From positions 26,732,074 through 26,796,073 of the forward strand of contig JAFMSR010000015.1 in NCBI GenBank assembly GCA_022818135.1: a stretch of DNA of 64,000 bases. Direction: 5' to 3'. Positions 47,501 to 59,467 of the stretch are shown here, piece by piece. Below the pieces are notes generated by a model, which saw only the letters and a program-made list of their open reading frames with translations, did not search any database and was not told the origin of the DNA. Within the stretch, counting starts at the first letter, position 1. Each line of letters starts with the position of its first letter. A program made the translations under genes and the position numbers. Origin of the DNA: Saxidomus purpurata. Taxonomy: Eukaryota; Mollusca; Bivalvia; Venerida; Veneridae.

Positions 47501-48670
47501 TGTTAAATATAAGTAGTACTGTTATAAGATATATAACTCAACCGTGACCTCATACATGTATTTCTTTACTTCAAGATATAAGCGAACTATGCACAAACAA
47601 TATTTTACATTTCTAAGGAACTATGACAATAGCTTCATGCAGCACATATAAGCTGTAAATGTTTTATGATATTTTGTTTTAAAACTGACATGGTTCCTCA
47701 TAAAATGTATGCACCATGAGAGGATAAAATGAACAAAAAACTTTGAAAAGAACAGCAAAGATACATTATCGTTGTTTAAAGAACCACCAACCCTTAATAT
47801 TAGTTTAATTCTGTTTAACAATGCACATACTGGCGTAGGCTTTGCATTTTACCGTCTCAAACTTCTGATAACACTATTGTTTTTCTGTCTTGGAAACCTA
47901 TTAGAAAATAAACATCTTTTCCATCTCTATATTACCATTCAAGCTCCAGTCCTGTACGTATATGACTCCAATTATTACAACACGATAATGAATGACTGTC
48001 TGGAATTACTTTGTCTCAAAATTTCCGTATAGACAAGAATTGTCACTTTTTCACCTTCTGTGTATATTACTGCAATAAATGATAGCTTCAGGAAAGTCCC
48101 GTCGGTCATTTATCATATATTGTTTGTCATGTCGGACCACAAGAAAAAAATGTTTTCTATATTTCTCCTTTTATCTTTTCTGTACGTATACCGCTTGACC
48201 GTATAATATGTTCGTACAAACAGTTTCATCTTGTTAATTATATCTTTAATTTATATCCCACATATTAGGAAAGTCGAGAGATTGCTTGTGCTATAATAAG
48301 TAAACCAGGTCCATTTTTTCTGTTTTAATTAAATCCTAGATGTCGTTGGTAATTATTTCAAGATTATTGAATTCAGGATGGATGAAACCTTTCAATGTTT
48401 TCAATTTCTGGCTGTAATGGAAGCATGTCACATACTGTTTATTTCATTCACTTTGTCGCACCATTACCGTATTATACACGTGACGACAGATGCTCACGAA
48501 AATATCCTCCATTTCTATATAAATTATTCACCATTCGTATTATAAACTTTCATATCTGATGGATGAATCAACCTCTCTCAAACAGACTACTAACAGAATT
48601 ACAGAGGCATTCAATGATTATGTTATCTTAATTGTTATGATATAATAATGTTGACCTTTTTTTGACCAGG
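44510..48670 (+). repeat. Segmental duplication, right copy (partner 25060-28960)
   Basis: Collinear with the 25-29 kb segment as listed there. At 48.55 kb it contains one unit-like sequence (CATATCTGATGGATGAATCAACCTCTCT) at the position where the partner has about 24 tandem units. Confidence 0.7.
46725..46910 (+). repeat. Dispersed ~200-bp element, copy 7, protein-like core
   Basis: AGACGCATGCATTAATATTGCATAC then a frame reading DIYEGSQVKYKDISQLETTV and VFEVTHIDSVECGD, in register with copy 3; one in-frame stop lies upstream of the core. Confidence 0.45.
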
Positions 48671-48689
48671 TTTACCAGCCCCAAACGGG

Positions 48690-49115
48690 TAGGGGACTTC
48701 ATTTTGTGAACGATACCTCATCAACTTGTGTTTTTGCATCAGCATCGCATCTTAGTTTAAGTTTTGCATGCAAGCAAGGGTCATGTACAAATAGCTCAGT
48801 CACACGTGCTTGTGTCAGATTGAAACTTCATTTACATCTTCATGGATATCAAACCATTAGTACAATAACATCTTTAAACATATGTATAGGTTTATTATAT
48901 AAAGGTCACATATAATGCACATCATAAATTACAATATATCTAATTTCCTATGGCATTCAGAAAAAAAAGAAAATCATGTAATTCAAACTGTATATAAAAA
49001 AACAAATTGAATGCAAACTACATAAACACAACCAGCCTATTAGTGATAGATTTATTTTTTCATTCCTCTGTATGTTAGGCTAGAAGCATCGTAATTTTGC
49101 TTAATGCCGAATAAA

Positions 49116-49157
<42 letters not shown>
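48690..49157 (+). mobile_element. 3' end of a retroposon with (GTT)n tail
   Basis: Ends TTGCTTAATGCCGAATAAATGTTG followed by about 13 GTT units (49117-49156), the usual look of a target-primed retroposon 3' end in molluscs. The 5' limit near 48.69 kb is where the segmental duplication stops. No reverse-transcriptase frame is visible. Confidence 0.5.
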
Positions 49158-49599
49158 ATTAACATAAATATTGCATTTAACTTTTATCATACAATGACTG
49201 TACGTTTTTGTAATCATTTTGTTTACGACAGACACACAAATACATGAATATATGCCATTGCAATACTAGTTAAACATTCCACCAGTAAAATGAATGTCTA
49301 TAGTTTGTTATGCAGACATTACTTATAATGTCGTTTGAAAGACTTTATGTCTAAAAAGTTTTCAAATTAACATGAATATCATTCCATACTTTAAAGCTAT
49401 TATAATACGAAATTAAATCTCGGTATAATTTTGTCTTAGGTTTCGTTTGTAAATAAGAAAGTTTTATAATGCGGGAAGCAGACTGTATTAATCATCGTGG
49501 CTAAAATTTATTATTCCTAATATCTATTGGTACCAATTGTTCAATACCTTTTGAACATGCAATGCATTTATGCCCCAGTCATAGTGTCACGTTTTGGCC

Positions 49600-50075
49600 G
49601 CCACGGTTATTTACGTTGGGAAACGTGGCTATAACGTGAGCAAACGTATAACAACGTGGCTAAAACGTGAATAAACGTGACAAAACGTGAACTGGAAATT
49701 TTAATTTTGGACTTGTTCAAAATTCGCTGGAGTTTTCCCACAACGTACTACAACGTGACAACAACGTGACGAGAACGTGGTACAACGTAGTCTAACGTAG
49801 CAAAAACATAACAGAACGGGAACATAGCGCGTTCCGCCGGTTAATACGTTCTACTGCGACACGTTGTGCTGCGCTATGTTACGTTGTTGTCGTACCGCGC
49901 CATGTCATGCCAGGCTGTGTCACGCTATGATACGTTGTTACACGTTGTACTACGGTATTAGCTGCGTTATGCTACGGTGTTCTACGTTGTATGATGTTGT
50001 GCTACGTTTCTGCTATGTTGTGGTACGTTTTAATACGTTGTGGTACGCTTTATATGATACGCTCTTACGCGTCAA
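49600..50075. repeat. Head-to-head inverted arrays of an ACGTTGT-type repeat
   Basis: From about 49612 to 49815 the sequence is built of AACGTG/AACGTA words; from about 49846 to 50060 it switches to the complementary CACGTT/TACGTT words, with the axis near 49835. Each arm is an irregular short-period array. Frames across it are not genes. Confidence 0.7.
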
Positions 50076-50299
50076 GGATGTCAGATGCCATCTGCCAGAG
50101 ACCCCATATATATACCCCTCCATCTAGGACCTCAAATCATTTGTGTTCTTGCTCAAGACCAAGGGACCTCTACCATGGATCTCCAGCTGGCGAATGATGC
50201 CCTAGCCCTGGACCAAAACATCCTGAAAATGTGCCTCGTTTTTGGACGCATCTCAACGCTCGATCCACAACTTATGAACATGACCTAGATTTTCTTCAT

Positions 50300-50320
50300 T
50301 GCGTTGCGCAGCGCAACGCA
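50300..50320. repeat. Perfect GC-rich palindrome, 10-bp arms
   Basis: TGCGTTGCGC, a central A, then GCGCAACGCA. A perfect 10-bp stem in otherwise AT-rich DNA, just after the inverted array and within a GC-richer stretch. Confidence 0.85.
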
Positions 50321-51755
50321 TGTTTGGGGTCACGTAACTGGAAGTCACTGGTGAGGTGGCAATGATCAATTTATCACCGTATCGGTAGTAGTGAATAAAT
50401 TCGTTTTCGATACTGAAAAGACTTCGTTGAAGTTAAATTCCACTGGTAAACAGTGCAGTATTCTAAATTTGCTACAAAGGCACAGAATAGTTTAATGATA
50501 AAAATGATGAATAATCGTGTTTTATATTAAACAATTTTTTTTTTGGCAAATAACAGTTCATTTCGGTAAATATTTAGGTATGTGGTAAAACCCTGACCAG
50601 ACCAGACCAGAACACACAAAAGGCCGATCGTACCAGAAATTTTCGCCGATATGACTTACACACAACAGCGTTATTATTTCGGTATTAAAAATATCTGCAT
50701 TTGGTACATGTGCAACCAAACTAGATTTTTCATTGTTGAAGTAATAATATTGAGCACTAAGAGCAGTATCGAAACGTTTTCATCTGTAATAGAAACTATA
50801 AAATTCAATGTTAGTTCACCGAATGGATTTTTTTGTGTATATAGGCCCGCTCATGTTTTACCGAGTTCTGAGTATTCTTTGTTTATATTGTTTTGTTCAT
50901 ATCGGCGGAAATTTCCGGTATGTTTCGTGATTTTCGTGGTGTAGTCTTTTACCGCCAACAATTAAAACTTTCCAAATTGAAAGAACCGCCATTACGATCT
51001 TTGCGGGACTGTTTCTCCCCATTATGATGGTCAGGAAAATTGTTTAAAAATTTAAAATTCGCATAGAAAGTACAGTAACAATGCATTGAATATAGCCTAT
51101 GCTCACTACAGATGACCACTATATACAATTTACATTCGTAAATATCCATCTTTACAGGTCAAGTTCGATTATGGCCACATTTGCACTTAATAGTTCAGAG
51201 AAACACATGTGTGCACCTGTATGATAGTCGTTATACATTTTCATACTTGCATGTTACTGAATAGCACAAAGCGGGACTTTCCTTTGCACACATTTCTAGA
51301 TTTTGCTCTATTACTCTAGGTAGAAAAACTCTGACATATTGTAAAACAAATGATTAAATAGAACACCATCTTATACTTACTACTCTGGGAAATATTACAG
51401 TCTGTATGCCACGAAGTTTTCCTTGCATACATTTCCACTTAATATACTTGTATAAATTTTGTATATACATGTATGTCTTTGCACAGTCTTTGCACAGTTA
51501 TTGTAGTCATAAGCAATTATTATAACATTCTAAACAATGCAACCAGGGATTTGACGGGTATATTGTCGTAATTGCAAGACTCAGTGTAATTTGAAAATTA
51601 AAAAAAACTTGCTATTCCTTGGTTTTAATCAATCGGCCCCTGTATTAAAGTTGTAAAGTATATTAAGAGTATGCATGTGATTATATTGTTATTGCAAAAC
51701 ATTTTGAAATTCTGACAAGACTTCTGGCATTTATTCTTGTTTTCATAGTAATAGC
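50321..51755. other. Intergenic, no gene seen
   Basis: Contains a short (CCAGA)n run at about 50597-50612. Otherwise AT-rich without recognisable features. Confidence 0.5.
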
Positions 51756-52245
51756 TCACCTGATACAAAGGATGACTGTCGACCTTGAAAACATTCTAGA
51801 GACTACCATCATGAAAATTGGTCAAAATGTTTGTCTCAATGATTTCTAGGTCAAGTTTGAATCTGGGTCATCTGGAGTTATATAGAAACTAGATCACACA
51901 GTCAAATTAAAGAAGAACCTTGTAAACAACCTAGAAGCCACATTTTATAGCCAATCAAATGAACATTGGTCAAAATGTTTGTCTATGTTATATTGGAATG
52001 GTGGTCACCTTGGATCCAAAACTAGGTACAAGATCAGATCAAGAGATAACTTTATTGCTCTAAAAGTCACATTTTATAACCAATTTTTATGAGAATTAGC
52101 CAGAATCTTCCGATCTTGATGATGACCTAACTAAATCTGGAACACATATAGATCAAGGTTGATTTTGATCACATTGTGTAATAAGTAGGCCATGCACTCA
52201 GGTGGACGATATAGGGTCAAGATGGCTACTCTTGTTGGCAGTTCT
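51756..52245. repeat. Bivalve-type dispersed repeat with internal duplication
   Basis: The phrase AAATTGGTCAAAATGTTTGTCT recurs (about 51818 and 51968), as do CTAGAAGCCACATTTTATA-like words. It ends CAGGTGGACGATATAGGGTCAAGATGGC, closely related to the end of the repeat at 59.21-59.26 kb. Confidence 0.6.
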
Positions 52246-52338
52246 AGTCAAGTGAAGAAAATCAGTCGATTTTATATTACTCTCTCTTGTTTTTTAACGT
52301 CTCAAAATCGCGTTCCGAAATCTAATACAGTTCTGCCT

Positions 52339-52510
52339 TTAATATAAGTCATCATCATTTCCTTGGGCAACGCTATCTTCTTTGCTGCGATCCGCAGCAA
52401 CTTTTCTACTTGTCTCTATACTATTTTCATTTAAAGGCGCAGTTGCAGTCTTCACTCAGCATTGACCTGCACACCGGACATCACTCGGTCGTTTCCGTAT
52501 AAAAGGTTTC
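52339..52510 (-). CDS. Candidate terminal exon of an unknown gene, with in-frame TGA
   Basis: A strong acceptor (CCCTATTCCCCTTTAG) ends at 52511. One frame then reads KPFIRKRPSDVRCAGQC, a TGA at 52458-52456, and continues VKTATAPLNENSIETSRKV to a TAA at 52341-52339, ending DSVAQGNDDDLY. The two halves share a frame and both look like a hydrophilic C-terminal tail. The TGA may be the true end, a nonsense mutation, or a hint that another frame is used (NLLYGNDRVMSGVQVNAE is also open to a stop). No SECIS-like element was seen downstream, so selenocysteine is not supported. No upstream exon was identified. Confidence 0.28.
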
Positions 52511-53004
52511 CTAAAGGGGAATAGGGCTTTTGTTAACTTTAATTTTTAATTCCTAATTTTTCATTCCTAACGGTAAGGTAGTTATTTCTGATATCAAATG
52601 ATAAGGAATATTAAACAAGCCGTCTTAACTGCTGCAAATTTATTCTTCTCAAGATTGAACTATTATGGCGATTTATTTTACCCCTTTTAGTTGCCTCATA
52701 TCGTTATACACAGTTCGATTTCTAGGTCATACGTGTTTTTGCACTTTTAAGATAGACTGCTCCAATGCCGAGGTAAGTCAGGTCAATAAATTTTTTAATA
52801 TACAGTACCAGTAGTTTCAGTGAGAATAAAAAGTCGTGCGCAACACTGGCCGAGATATTTGAGCGTTTTATATGTACGTTTTAATTTCAAGTTTCTTGTT
52901 CGAGCCCTAGTACGACCATATAGTTTTTATCTTATTGATTTCAATGACTTTCTTTATGTTCTCTTTATTTCCAATAGAAGGAAATCATTTTGTGATAGCT
53001 TAAT

Positions 53005-53036
53005 CAGGGTCCGTATATAACAATATACGGACCCTG
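53005..53036. repeat. Perfect hairpin, 14-bp arms, 4-nt loop
   Basis: CAGGGTCCGTATAT, loop AACA, then ATATACGGACCCTG. It could be the end of a foldback element or a transcribed stem-loop. A T-rich context does not follow, so terminator-like function is not indicated. Confidence 0.9.
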
Positions 53037-54830
53037 CTTACATGTACTCAGAAAGGATGAAATGAAAACGATGTCTCAATAATTTTAAAGAACACGCACA
53101 CAACACCTACGGGAACTATACAAATACTGCTAATGTCATAGCTGTTGGGAAAATATAGAAATATGAGTTCCATCAAATCCAGGGCAACTAGGGATTGGTC
53201 TGAGGTGGGTGGTGGCGTGGTGTTCCCTTTGGTTGGCAAAGATCACCCATTTTCTTCTAAAAAGAATTGGACTTTTCAGTGGTCGTATCTTCCGAGGGGA
53301 CGCGGTCGTCAACACTTTACATGAAAATGTAAGGGGTGGCTCAATTTACCATTCTTTGTAGAATTATAGTGGTGTTTTTTTTTCAAAACTAGGGGAATGT
53401 AGTTTCCTGTAAGAATAGTAGTAATTTGGTTCATTTCATGCTTTTTGTAGGCGCTTCTACATTTTTCCAGTTGTGGAGACACATAAAACAATATGCTGAC
53501 TTTGATGTTATGCCAGTTTTTCATTTATTTGTGCTAGTTTGAACATTCAAATAGTGCAAAGTACTTGACGTTTGTCCACTCTTTACCACTGTGGCTATTT
53601 TTTCTTGAACAAGACTGACTGACTGTAGAAAGGTGGCCAGAAGGAGACGTGGAAAGAAAAGAAAGAAAAAAAGGAAAGTAGTCATCACCTTTTTCTGCTG
53701 AAGTCAATTTACATTTATATAGACCAATTTTAGTATGGAAACAAATAGTGGCGTACTTTTTTTTGCAATATGGTGCCGACTGCATGTCATAGGATGATAT
53801 AATCACTGAAATTCCCATCTCCTCTGTGGGAAAAGTGGGCGACATCCGGGCGTTATTATCCCATCTTGCCTAACTATTAAGACGGAAGAAAAATATATTG
53901 TCTTTTAGATCAAAGCATGTCATGCGAAATCTGACTTTTCGAGCTTTAATAACAAATATTTTGCCATGTTTTGTATCAACCACGTCTTGTTCATGAATGG
54001 AGTATAAAGACGATTAAAATAAAAACTTATAAAAGATCTTAAACAACAATATATTACATATTTTATAAGAGTTACGATTGTTTTCAAGAAATAAATTATT
54101 AAAAAAAATACTGTTCAGACCTTTACCAGTATTTCTGTGTTGTGAAGTAGTGACAAATCTATTCAAATACTAAGTAAATACTAAATGTATTGATCTTTGT
54201 ATGCACCAATGCTTCAATCCCTAATATATAGAATAAATGGAATGGTCCATGTTTATAAACACATTGTTTACGAAACCATTTCTTTTCGTGCACGGGTCTG
54301 TTGAGTAAATGTCACTGAACACGCTTGTCCAGTGTTGTATAGTACAGTACAATGACAATGCCCTGGGCTGTTACAAATATTAACGCAAATCATTCAACTG
54401 TGACCGTGGTCTTTTATTCACATTGAGATTCTTAGGGGGAAAAGACGTGTTGAAGGTAAACATTTACATGTATATTTCGTGTTGTAATTAAAAATAAAAT
54501 ACATAACTCGGGGTCCAAATATACTTTGTCGACGGCGTATATTTGGGAATAGACAAAGCCAGAAGCATGCCCGATTTAGATATTTTTAATCAGAACCTGT
54601 TGATGTTAATTCACATAAGTTCCTCTGATGTTCATTACATAGGAGCTCGAGGTCGGGATTATGCTTTTCCGGCTTTGTTTTGTCTTTTTACATTTATTTT
54701 AGACCCAAGCTAACAAAATATGATCTTATTTTCCCCGGATCTTAACTTTCATATTCTACCGCTGAAGTACCCGGTAGACTGAAAAAAGAAAAGGAGTGAC
54801 ACACGCCATGTTATCCAACACAAACTGCTA
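53037..54830. other. Intergenic, open frames without support
   Basis: A 103-codon minus-strand frame (53534-53845) and two shorter ones are present. Parts read like protein (for example STSPSGHLSTVSQSCSRKNS), but splice sites, paralogues and family matches are lacking, so they are not called as genes. Confidence 0.4.
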
Positions 54831-54839
54831 AGAGTTACG

Positions 54840-54958
54840 TCCCTCAAAAACTGGTTCACGCTTTTAACGTGCTGGCGCGAAAAGACTGGGTGTGGTTTAC
54901 ATTTCGTGTTGTAGGCTTAAGTCATAGTGCATTGCCATTCGAGGGGAGTTTAGTTACT
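54840..54958 (+). promoter_or_regulatory. Possible promoter and non-coding first exon with E2F-type site
   Basis: A locally GC-richer stretch contains TGGCGCGAAAA (54873-54883), a perfect match to the E2F/DP core, followed 75 bp later by a strong donor, GTTACT|GTAAGT (54959). A TATA box is absent. The layout would suit a growth-linked plus-strand transcript whose next exon could be at 59337. Inference only. Confidence 0.25.
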
Positions 54959-55289
54959 GTAAGTAAAAATAAGAGAAATAATTGTTTTCATATTAATTAG
55001 CGATATTGAGTCAATATGGAGAATATAATTTGCTTTTTCAATGAAATTGGGGCATTTGATTGGAAGGAAAGTAGTAGGGCAAACTGTAAAAACTCACTGA
55101 TGATAATTTTGTATTCCAAGTACTACCTGTCACCACAGGATTGAAATATTCTATCCTTGGCAAGTGCAAGGTACAGAAAGTGTCCCAATTTCAGAGACAC
55201 CCTAGTCTCAATAATTCGACTCCAAACGCAGACCCATTTTACATACGGACATTTTATAGATATCTGCGCTTTTACGGAGGCAGGATAGC

Positions 55290-55516
55290 GCCTAACAAAA
55301 AATATAACGATATTCACCCGTTGAGTACAATTATTTGGACTAAGAGACACCCCTGGTTCTCATACATGCCAGGCGTATAGCATCCATACATGGGACCTCG
55401 GTTTTAGTCTCATCCGAAAGACTGTTAGTAATTTTAGTTGGTCAGCCCCGGGAATCGAACCCGCTACCCGGAGATTACAAGTCTGGTGCTCTACCTATTG
55501 AGCTAATCGGGCTGAC
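55290..55516 (-). repeat. tRNA-headed SINE
   Basis: Head: GCCCGATTAGCTCAATAGGTAGAGC (A-box) with a Thr-like anticodon-arm sequence and B-box GGGTTCGATTCCC. The body contains CTTTCGGATGAGACTAAAACCGAGGTCC, a conserved SINE phrase. Anticodon-stem mismatches rule out a working tRNA. Confidence 0.7.
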
Positions 55517-56300
55517 TGTGTGACCCCTTTCACAGATCTGATATTTTATAACTGTCAAACCTGTAGAAGGTGGACAACACTAAAATGTCGACCTGTAAAT
55601 TCGGTTTGCCTCCGAAGTTGAAAAAGTGCATGAGACTAGAAATCCTTGTAGCACACACACATACATATAGTATAAACACAAGGAGTGTCGATATATGTAA
55701 GGGATACTGAGTCTGTATGTCAGTATTTTGGACTAAGAATTTTAGAGTTTTGCTTCACAATTTCAAGTTCCTGTGGTTGTACATATCATCGGCATGCTCT
55801 TGTTCAGTGATTTTCAGTGGAATCATAGAATTTACGATGTTTTGGCGAATTCTCCAATACCATTTGGCAGATTTCAATCCAAACTTAAGACAAGTGATCA
55901 GTGCCAAGCTTATATAGTTATGCATATCGTTGACATATCCGGTTCAGTGATTTTCAGAGTAGTTGTGGCTCTTAATTTGTCAAATTTAATAGGCTGAGCA
56001 TCCCGTCGGTTGTTTTTCATATTATATTCCCAATAACCTGTTCAGCATGGGATAAAAAAATGCCGTAATAAGGTTCGCTATCATCTGATTTACTTACCCA
56101 GGTTTTACATATCATTAATAATTATAATTTACAGTACAAGAAACTTAGATTAATGAAATAATTAAAAACACAACAAGTTCTTTCAGTTTAGTGCAGGCTG
56201 TTCTGCAATGATATTTATGAACAGATCAGAGCAGATATATGCACTCATTAACATTAATTCATTAGAAATGTCACTGGGCTAAAGTTGTTTTCCATTTAAT
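55517..56300. other. Intergenic, no gene seen
   Basis: No supported exon or recognised repeat. Confidence 0.45.
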
Positions 56301-56303
56301 AAT

Positions 56304-56475
56304 GATGTTGATGATGATGATGATAATAATGATAAAAATTATTATGATTATGATAAATGAATAAAAAATTATTAACTGTTACTATCATTAGTTCATTACT
56401 ATATAATATTGTTAATAATGATCATGAATTATCATTACTATTATTATTATTATCATTATTATTATTAATGTAGAT
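56304..56475. repeat. GAT/ATT trinucleotide tract
   Basis: TGATGATGATGATGATAATAATGAT at the left and ATTATTATTATTATCATTATTATTATT at the right, interrupted in the middle. Confidence 0.85.
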
Positions 56476-57024
56476 TGTATTTAAAGATAAAAATGTATAT
56501 TTTGGATTGTATTCTGATGTGATGTCGTCTGCGCAGTTTTTCTTTTCGGAAATTCGTAATGTAAGATACTTAATTTTTTTGGTTTATTCTACAATATCAT
56601 TGTATTTGTCAACTATTTCTTACACAATTTCTCTTTCAAATGGTGAAATCACCGTACCTAGTTTTTAACAGATTTCTACCAATAGCAGTACATTAGTATA
56701 ACATCAGCTTGTATAGGCCTAGATTGGATAACTGGAACGTCAGATATTTTAAAGCGTATTTAAAAAGTCGTCCAGCAAACGAAGGTAGTAGGAACATAAC
56801 TCGGGATTAACTCCATGTTCGATAACTCTCTATTGTGGTAAAATAGCCGCTTGGAAAATCGTTTGTTGTGCAACCGGCCATTAGTCAATGATAGACTATA
56901 TATATAGCTTCTGTTTTTCTGCTACAGTAACTGTATAGCTACTATTTCAGTGTATATTTTCGTGATTTCTGGACCCGATAGTGCTATACCTTAGCAACTA
57001 TATGTATATAATGAAAAAGTTATT

Positions 57025-57570
57025 ATTTTTAGCTGGACTACTCGGAGAATATGGAGAGCTATTACAGTCATCATTACGCTTGTTTTTTGGCAGTCGGCGC
57101 CTGCGATACCTTTGGTTCAAAATTGTTTTTTTGCCTCCGCTGGATTTTTTATTTTTTGCTTACGCCCCAGTACTATCATGCACATATCTCAGTAACCAAT
57201 TATGATATTGACTTGAAACTTTGTTCATGTCTTTAGGGGTGTTATACAATCAAGTCAGATAACTCTTGCATAAAATTTAGTACAAATTATGGCCCATGTT
57301 TGACTTCGAAAATTTGGTTAAAGTTTTGCCTGCTAGGTACTGTCATGCACATATCTCAGTAACCACTTATGATATTGACTTGAAACTTTGTTAATATCTT
57401 AAGGGGTGTCACACAGTCAAGACAGATAACTCTTGTTTAAATTTAGTGCAAATTATGGCCCTTGTTTGACTTTGAAAATTTGGTTAAAGTTTTGCATGCA
57501 AGGTACTATCATGCACATACCTCAGTAACCACTTATGGTACATGTAGTTATATTAAACTTAGCAATAGTG
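57025..57570 (+). repeat. Bivalve-type dispersed repeat with three ~168-bp units
   Basis: Opens AGCTGGACTACTCGGAGAATATGGAGAGC; then ACTATCATGCACATATCTCAGTAACCA-type units begin at about 57171, 57339 and 57506, each with TTGACTTGAAACTTTGTT and CAAATTATGGCCC. Confidence 0.7.
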
Positions 57571-57770
57571 TTTAGGGGTACATTTTGCATCAAACAATTA
57601 ATTTACCAAAAATTAAATATGTAGTGTTAGATTTTGACATTTTTTATAATTCAACTTTCCTGGATAGGATATAGGATATCAGATATTGGTAAAATACGGT
57701 GTTCAGTCCAATTAAAAAGTAATTTCGAACGTCAGGTATTTATTTTCAGATTCATACGTACACACTCAAT

Positions 57771-57960
57771 AATAATAATAATAATATCTTTATTTTCAGA
57801 AGGTTACAACACATTATGATATTTTACAGAAAGCCATAACAACATCATATTTACAATGCGGCTTTCTATAATCAAAATTAATCTAAAAAACAAATGGCGT
57901 ATCACATTTACACAATCACATAGAAACATGCCCAGGGGGGTCACCGGTCACTTATTTTTA
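57771..57960 (-). mobile_element. Retroposon 3' end with ATT tail
   Basis: On the minus strand it ends CTGAAAATAAAGATATTATTATTATT: an AATAAA-bearing 3' end followed by a simple tail. The 5' limit is not clear. Confidence 0.45.
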
Positions 57961-58204
57961 CATAAGACTTTTATAGGAAAACTTCTTTTCTAAACCCATA
58001 ATGGCCTAGAGGATAGATACTGGACTTGTTCCAAGATTGTTTAAATCAAGACCATTGGGTTAATTTAATATATTTAGGCTGCAGAGAAATCACTTGATTT
58101 TACACTCATAGATTTATAAAGAAATCAAGAAATTGGCTTTATGCATTATTTTTATTTCTGAGGTATTCAGGTTGTCTGTATAAATCCATATTTTAAAAAC
58201 ACTT

Positions 58205-58456
58205 CTTATGATCAGACAGCAGAATAATGAATAGCATACAGTGCAGATCATGATCAGGCATCAAAATCATGAAAAGCAAACAGTTCAGATCATGATCAGA
58301 CAGTAAAATAATGAATAGCTGATGATAGTGCATAGCATGACCAGACAGCATAAAATGAATAGCTTAAAATGCAGATCATCATAAGACAGCAAAAAGATGA
58401 ATATCAAACAGTGCAGATCATGATCAGACAGCAAAATTATGAACCCAAGAGCTAAA
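58205..58456. repeat. ~53-bp tandem repeat, about 5 units
   Basis: Units share CAGATCATGATCAGACAGCAAAAT and ATGAATAGC; spacing is 50-60 bp with indels. Confidence 0.75.
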
Positions 58457-59149
58457 ATATTCAGCATGTGGCATGACTACCAAGATTGTTCAAATTATGA
58501 CCTCAGGGTCCGAATTAACCCTGCCCAGGGGTCTCTTGATTTTACATCAGAGTCTATTCTAGAAATTCAAAAGTAGGGGTGAACTTCTCCCCTCACTTTA
58601 AAAAATAGGGAGGGGTTTTCAAAAAATATGGGGGGCCAATATCAAATACCTTTTTTAATCATTGTACAGGTTTTATTGTGTGAAGACCTTTTAGTTTTAC
58701 ATGCACTAATCAAAGGACAGTTTTAAAAAAAAAGATACTTTGCTTTTGCTACAGACTATTCATTTGTTGCTTTTACGGAAAATAATGTGATTCTTCTTTT
58801 TGACATAACATGATTTTGTCACTCTGCACTTTGTTTACATGTAAATCGAACCGATCAAAATTGTTTGAACAAAATATTTAATTATAGTGATAAGAGTGGC
58901 CTCCCTTAATATTTTTGAATGAAAAAAATTACATTAATGCTGCTTAGAGTAACCTCCCTTCCGCTTTTCCGGTGCTCATGTAAACAAATACGCCAACTGG
59001 GAATTCAGTAGATTTTGAGTTTATTGATTTGTTTGCGGGATTTTTCACGCACATGTTACACATATACAATATGCGCAATCTTTGAAAAAATAGCGTGAAT
59101 CCCGCAATCGCGCGTCCTAGAATAGACACTGTTTACATAGGCTTATTAA

Positions 59150-59265
59150 AAGGAAAATCATGAGCCAAAGGTAAAAATTGACCCTTTTCTCCTATTTATT
59201 ATCTTCTATTAGTAGACATTGGTAGACAGGTGAGCGATACAGGGCCATCATGGCCCTCTTGTTTA
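59150..59265 (+). repeat. 3' end of bivalve-type dispersed repeat
   Basis: CAGGTGAGCGATACAGGGCCATCATGGCCCTCTTGTTT, related to the end of the repeat at 51756-52245. GGGCCATCATGGCCC is itself a near-perfect palindrome. Confidence 0.6.
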
Positions 59266-59336
59266 CATTATGTGAACACTCTCCAGGTTTCACATGATGT
59301 TCTCTGAACTTAAGTTTCTTTTATTCCTATTTTCAG

Positions 59337-59467
59337 GTAAAATGAAACAGGGAGTATACTATTTTCTAGTTACTATACTTACCAGTGTAAAGGAATCTGC
59401 AACCAGGGTCTTGATGGACTTGACATCATTGCAGTCACAGGGGACATGCAGGCTGCAGATGTTGCAG
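59337..59467 (+). CDS. Candidate exon, reading frame uncertain
   Basis: Well-formed borders: acceptor TTATTCCTATTTTCAG and donor TTGCAG|GTAATG, 131 nt. One frame starts at an ATG (59342) and gives 42 codons, MKQGVYYFLVTILTSVKES..., in phase 0 at the donor. A second frame is open after an early TAA and reads QCKGICNQGLDGLDIIAVTG. Neither is recognised. Confidence 0.3.

Noticed and set aside
49864..50288. Overlapping open frames of 67-87 codons
   Set aside because: Mostly within the ACGTT arrays; the part beyond 50.08 kb has no family match, splice site or start context.
52339..52510. Selenoprotein reading of the in-frame TGA
   Set aside because: No SECIS-like ATGA...AA...GA core is visible in the sequence that would be the 3' UTR.
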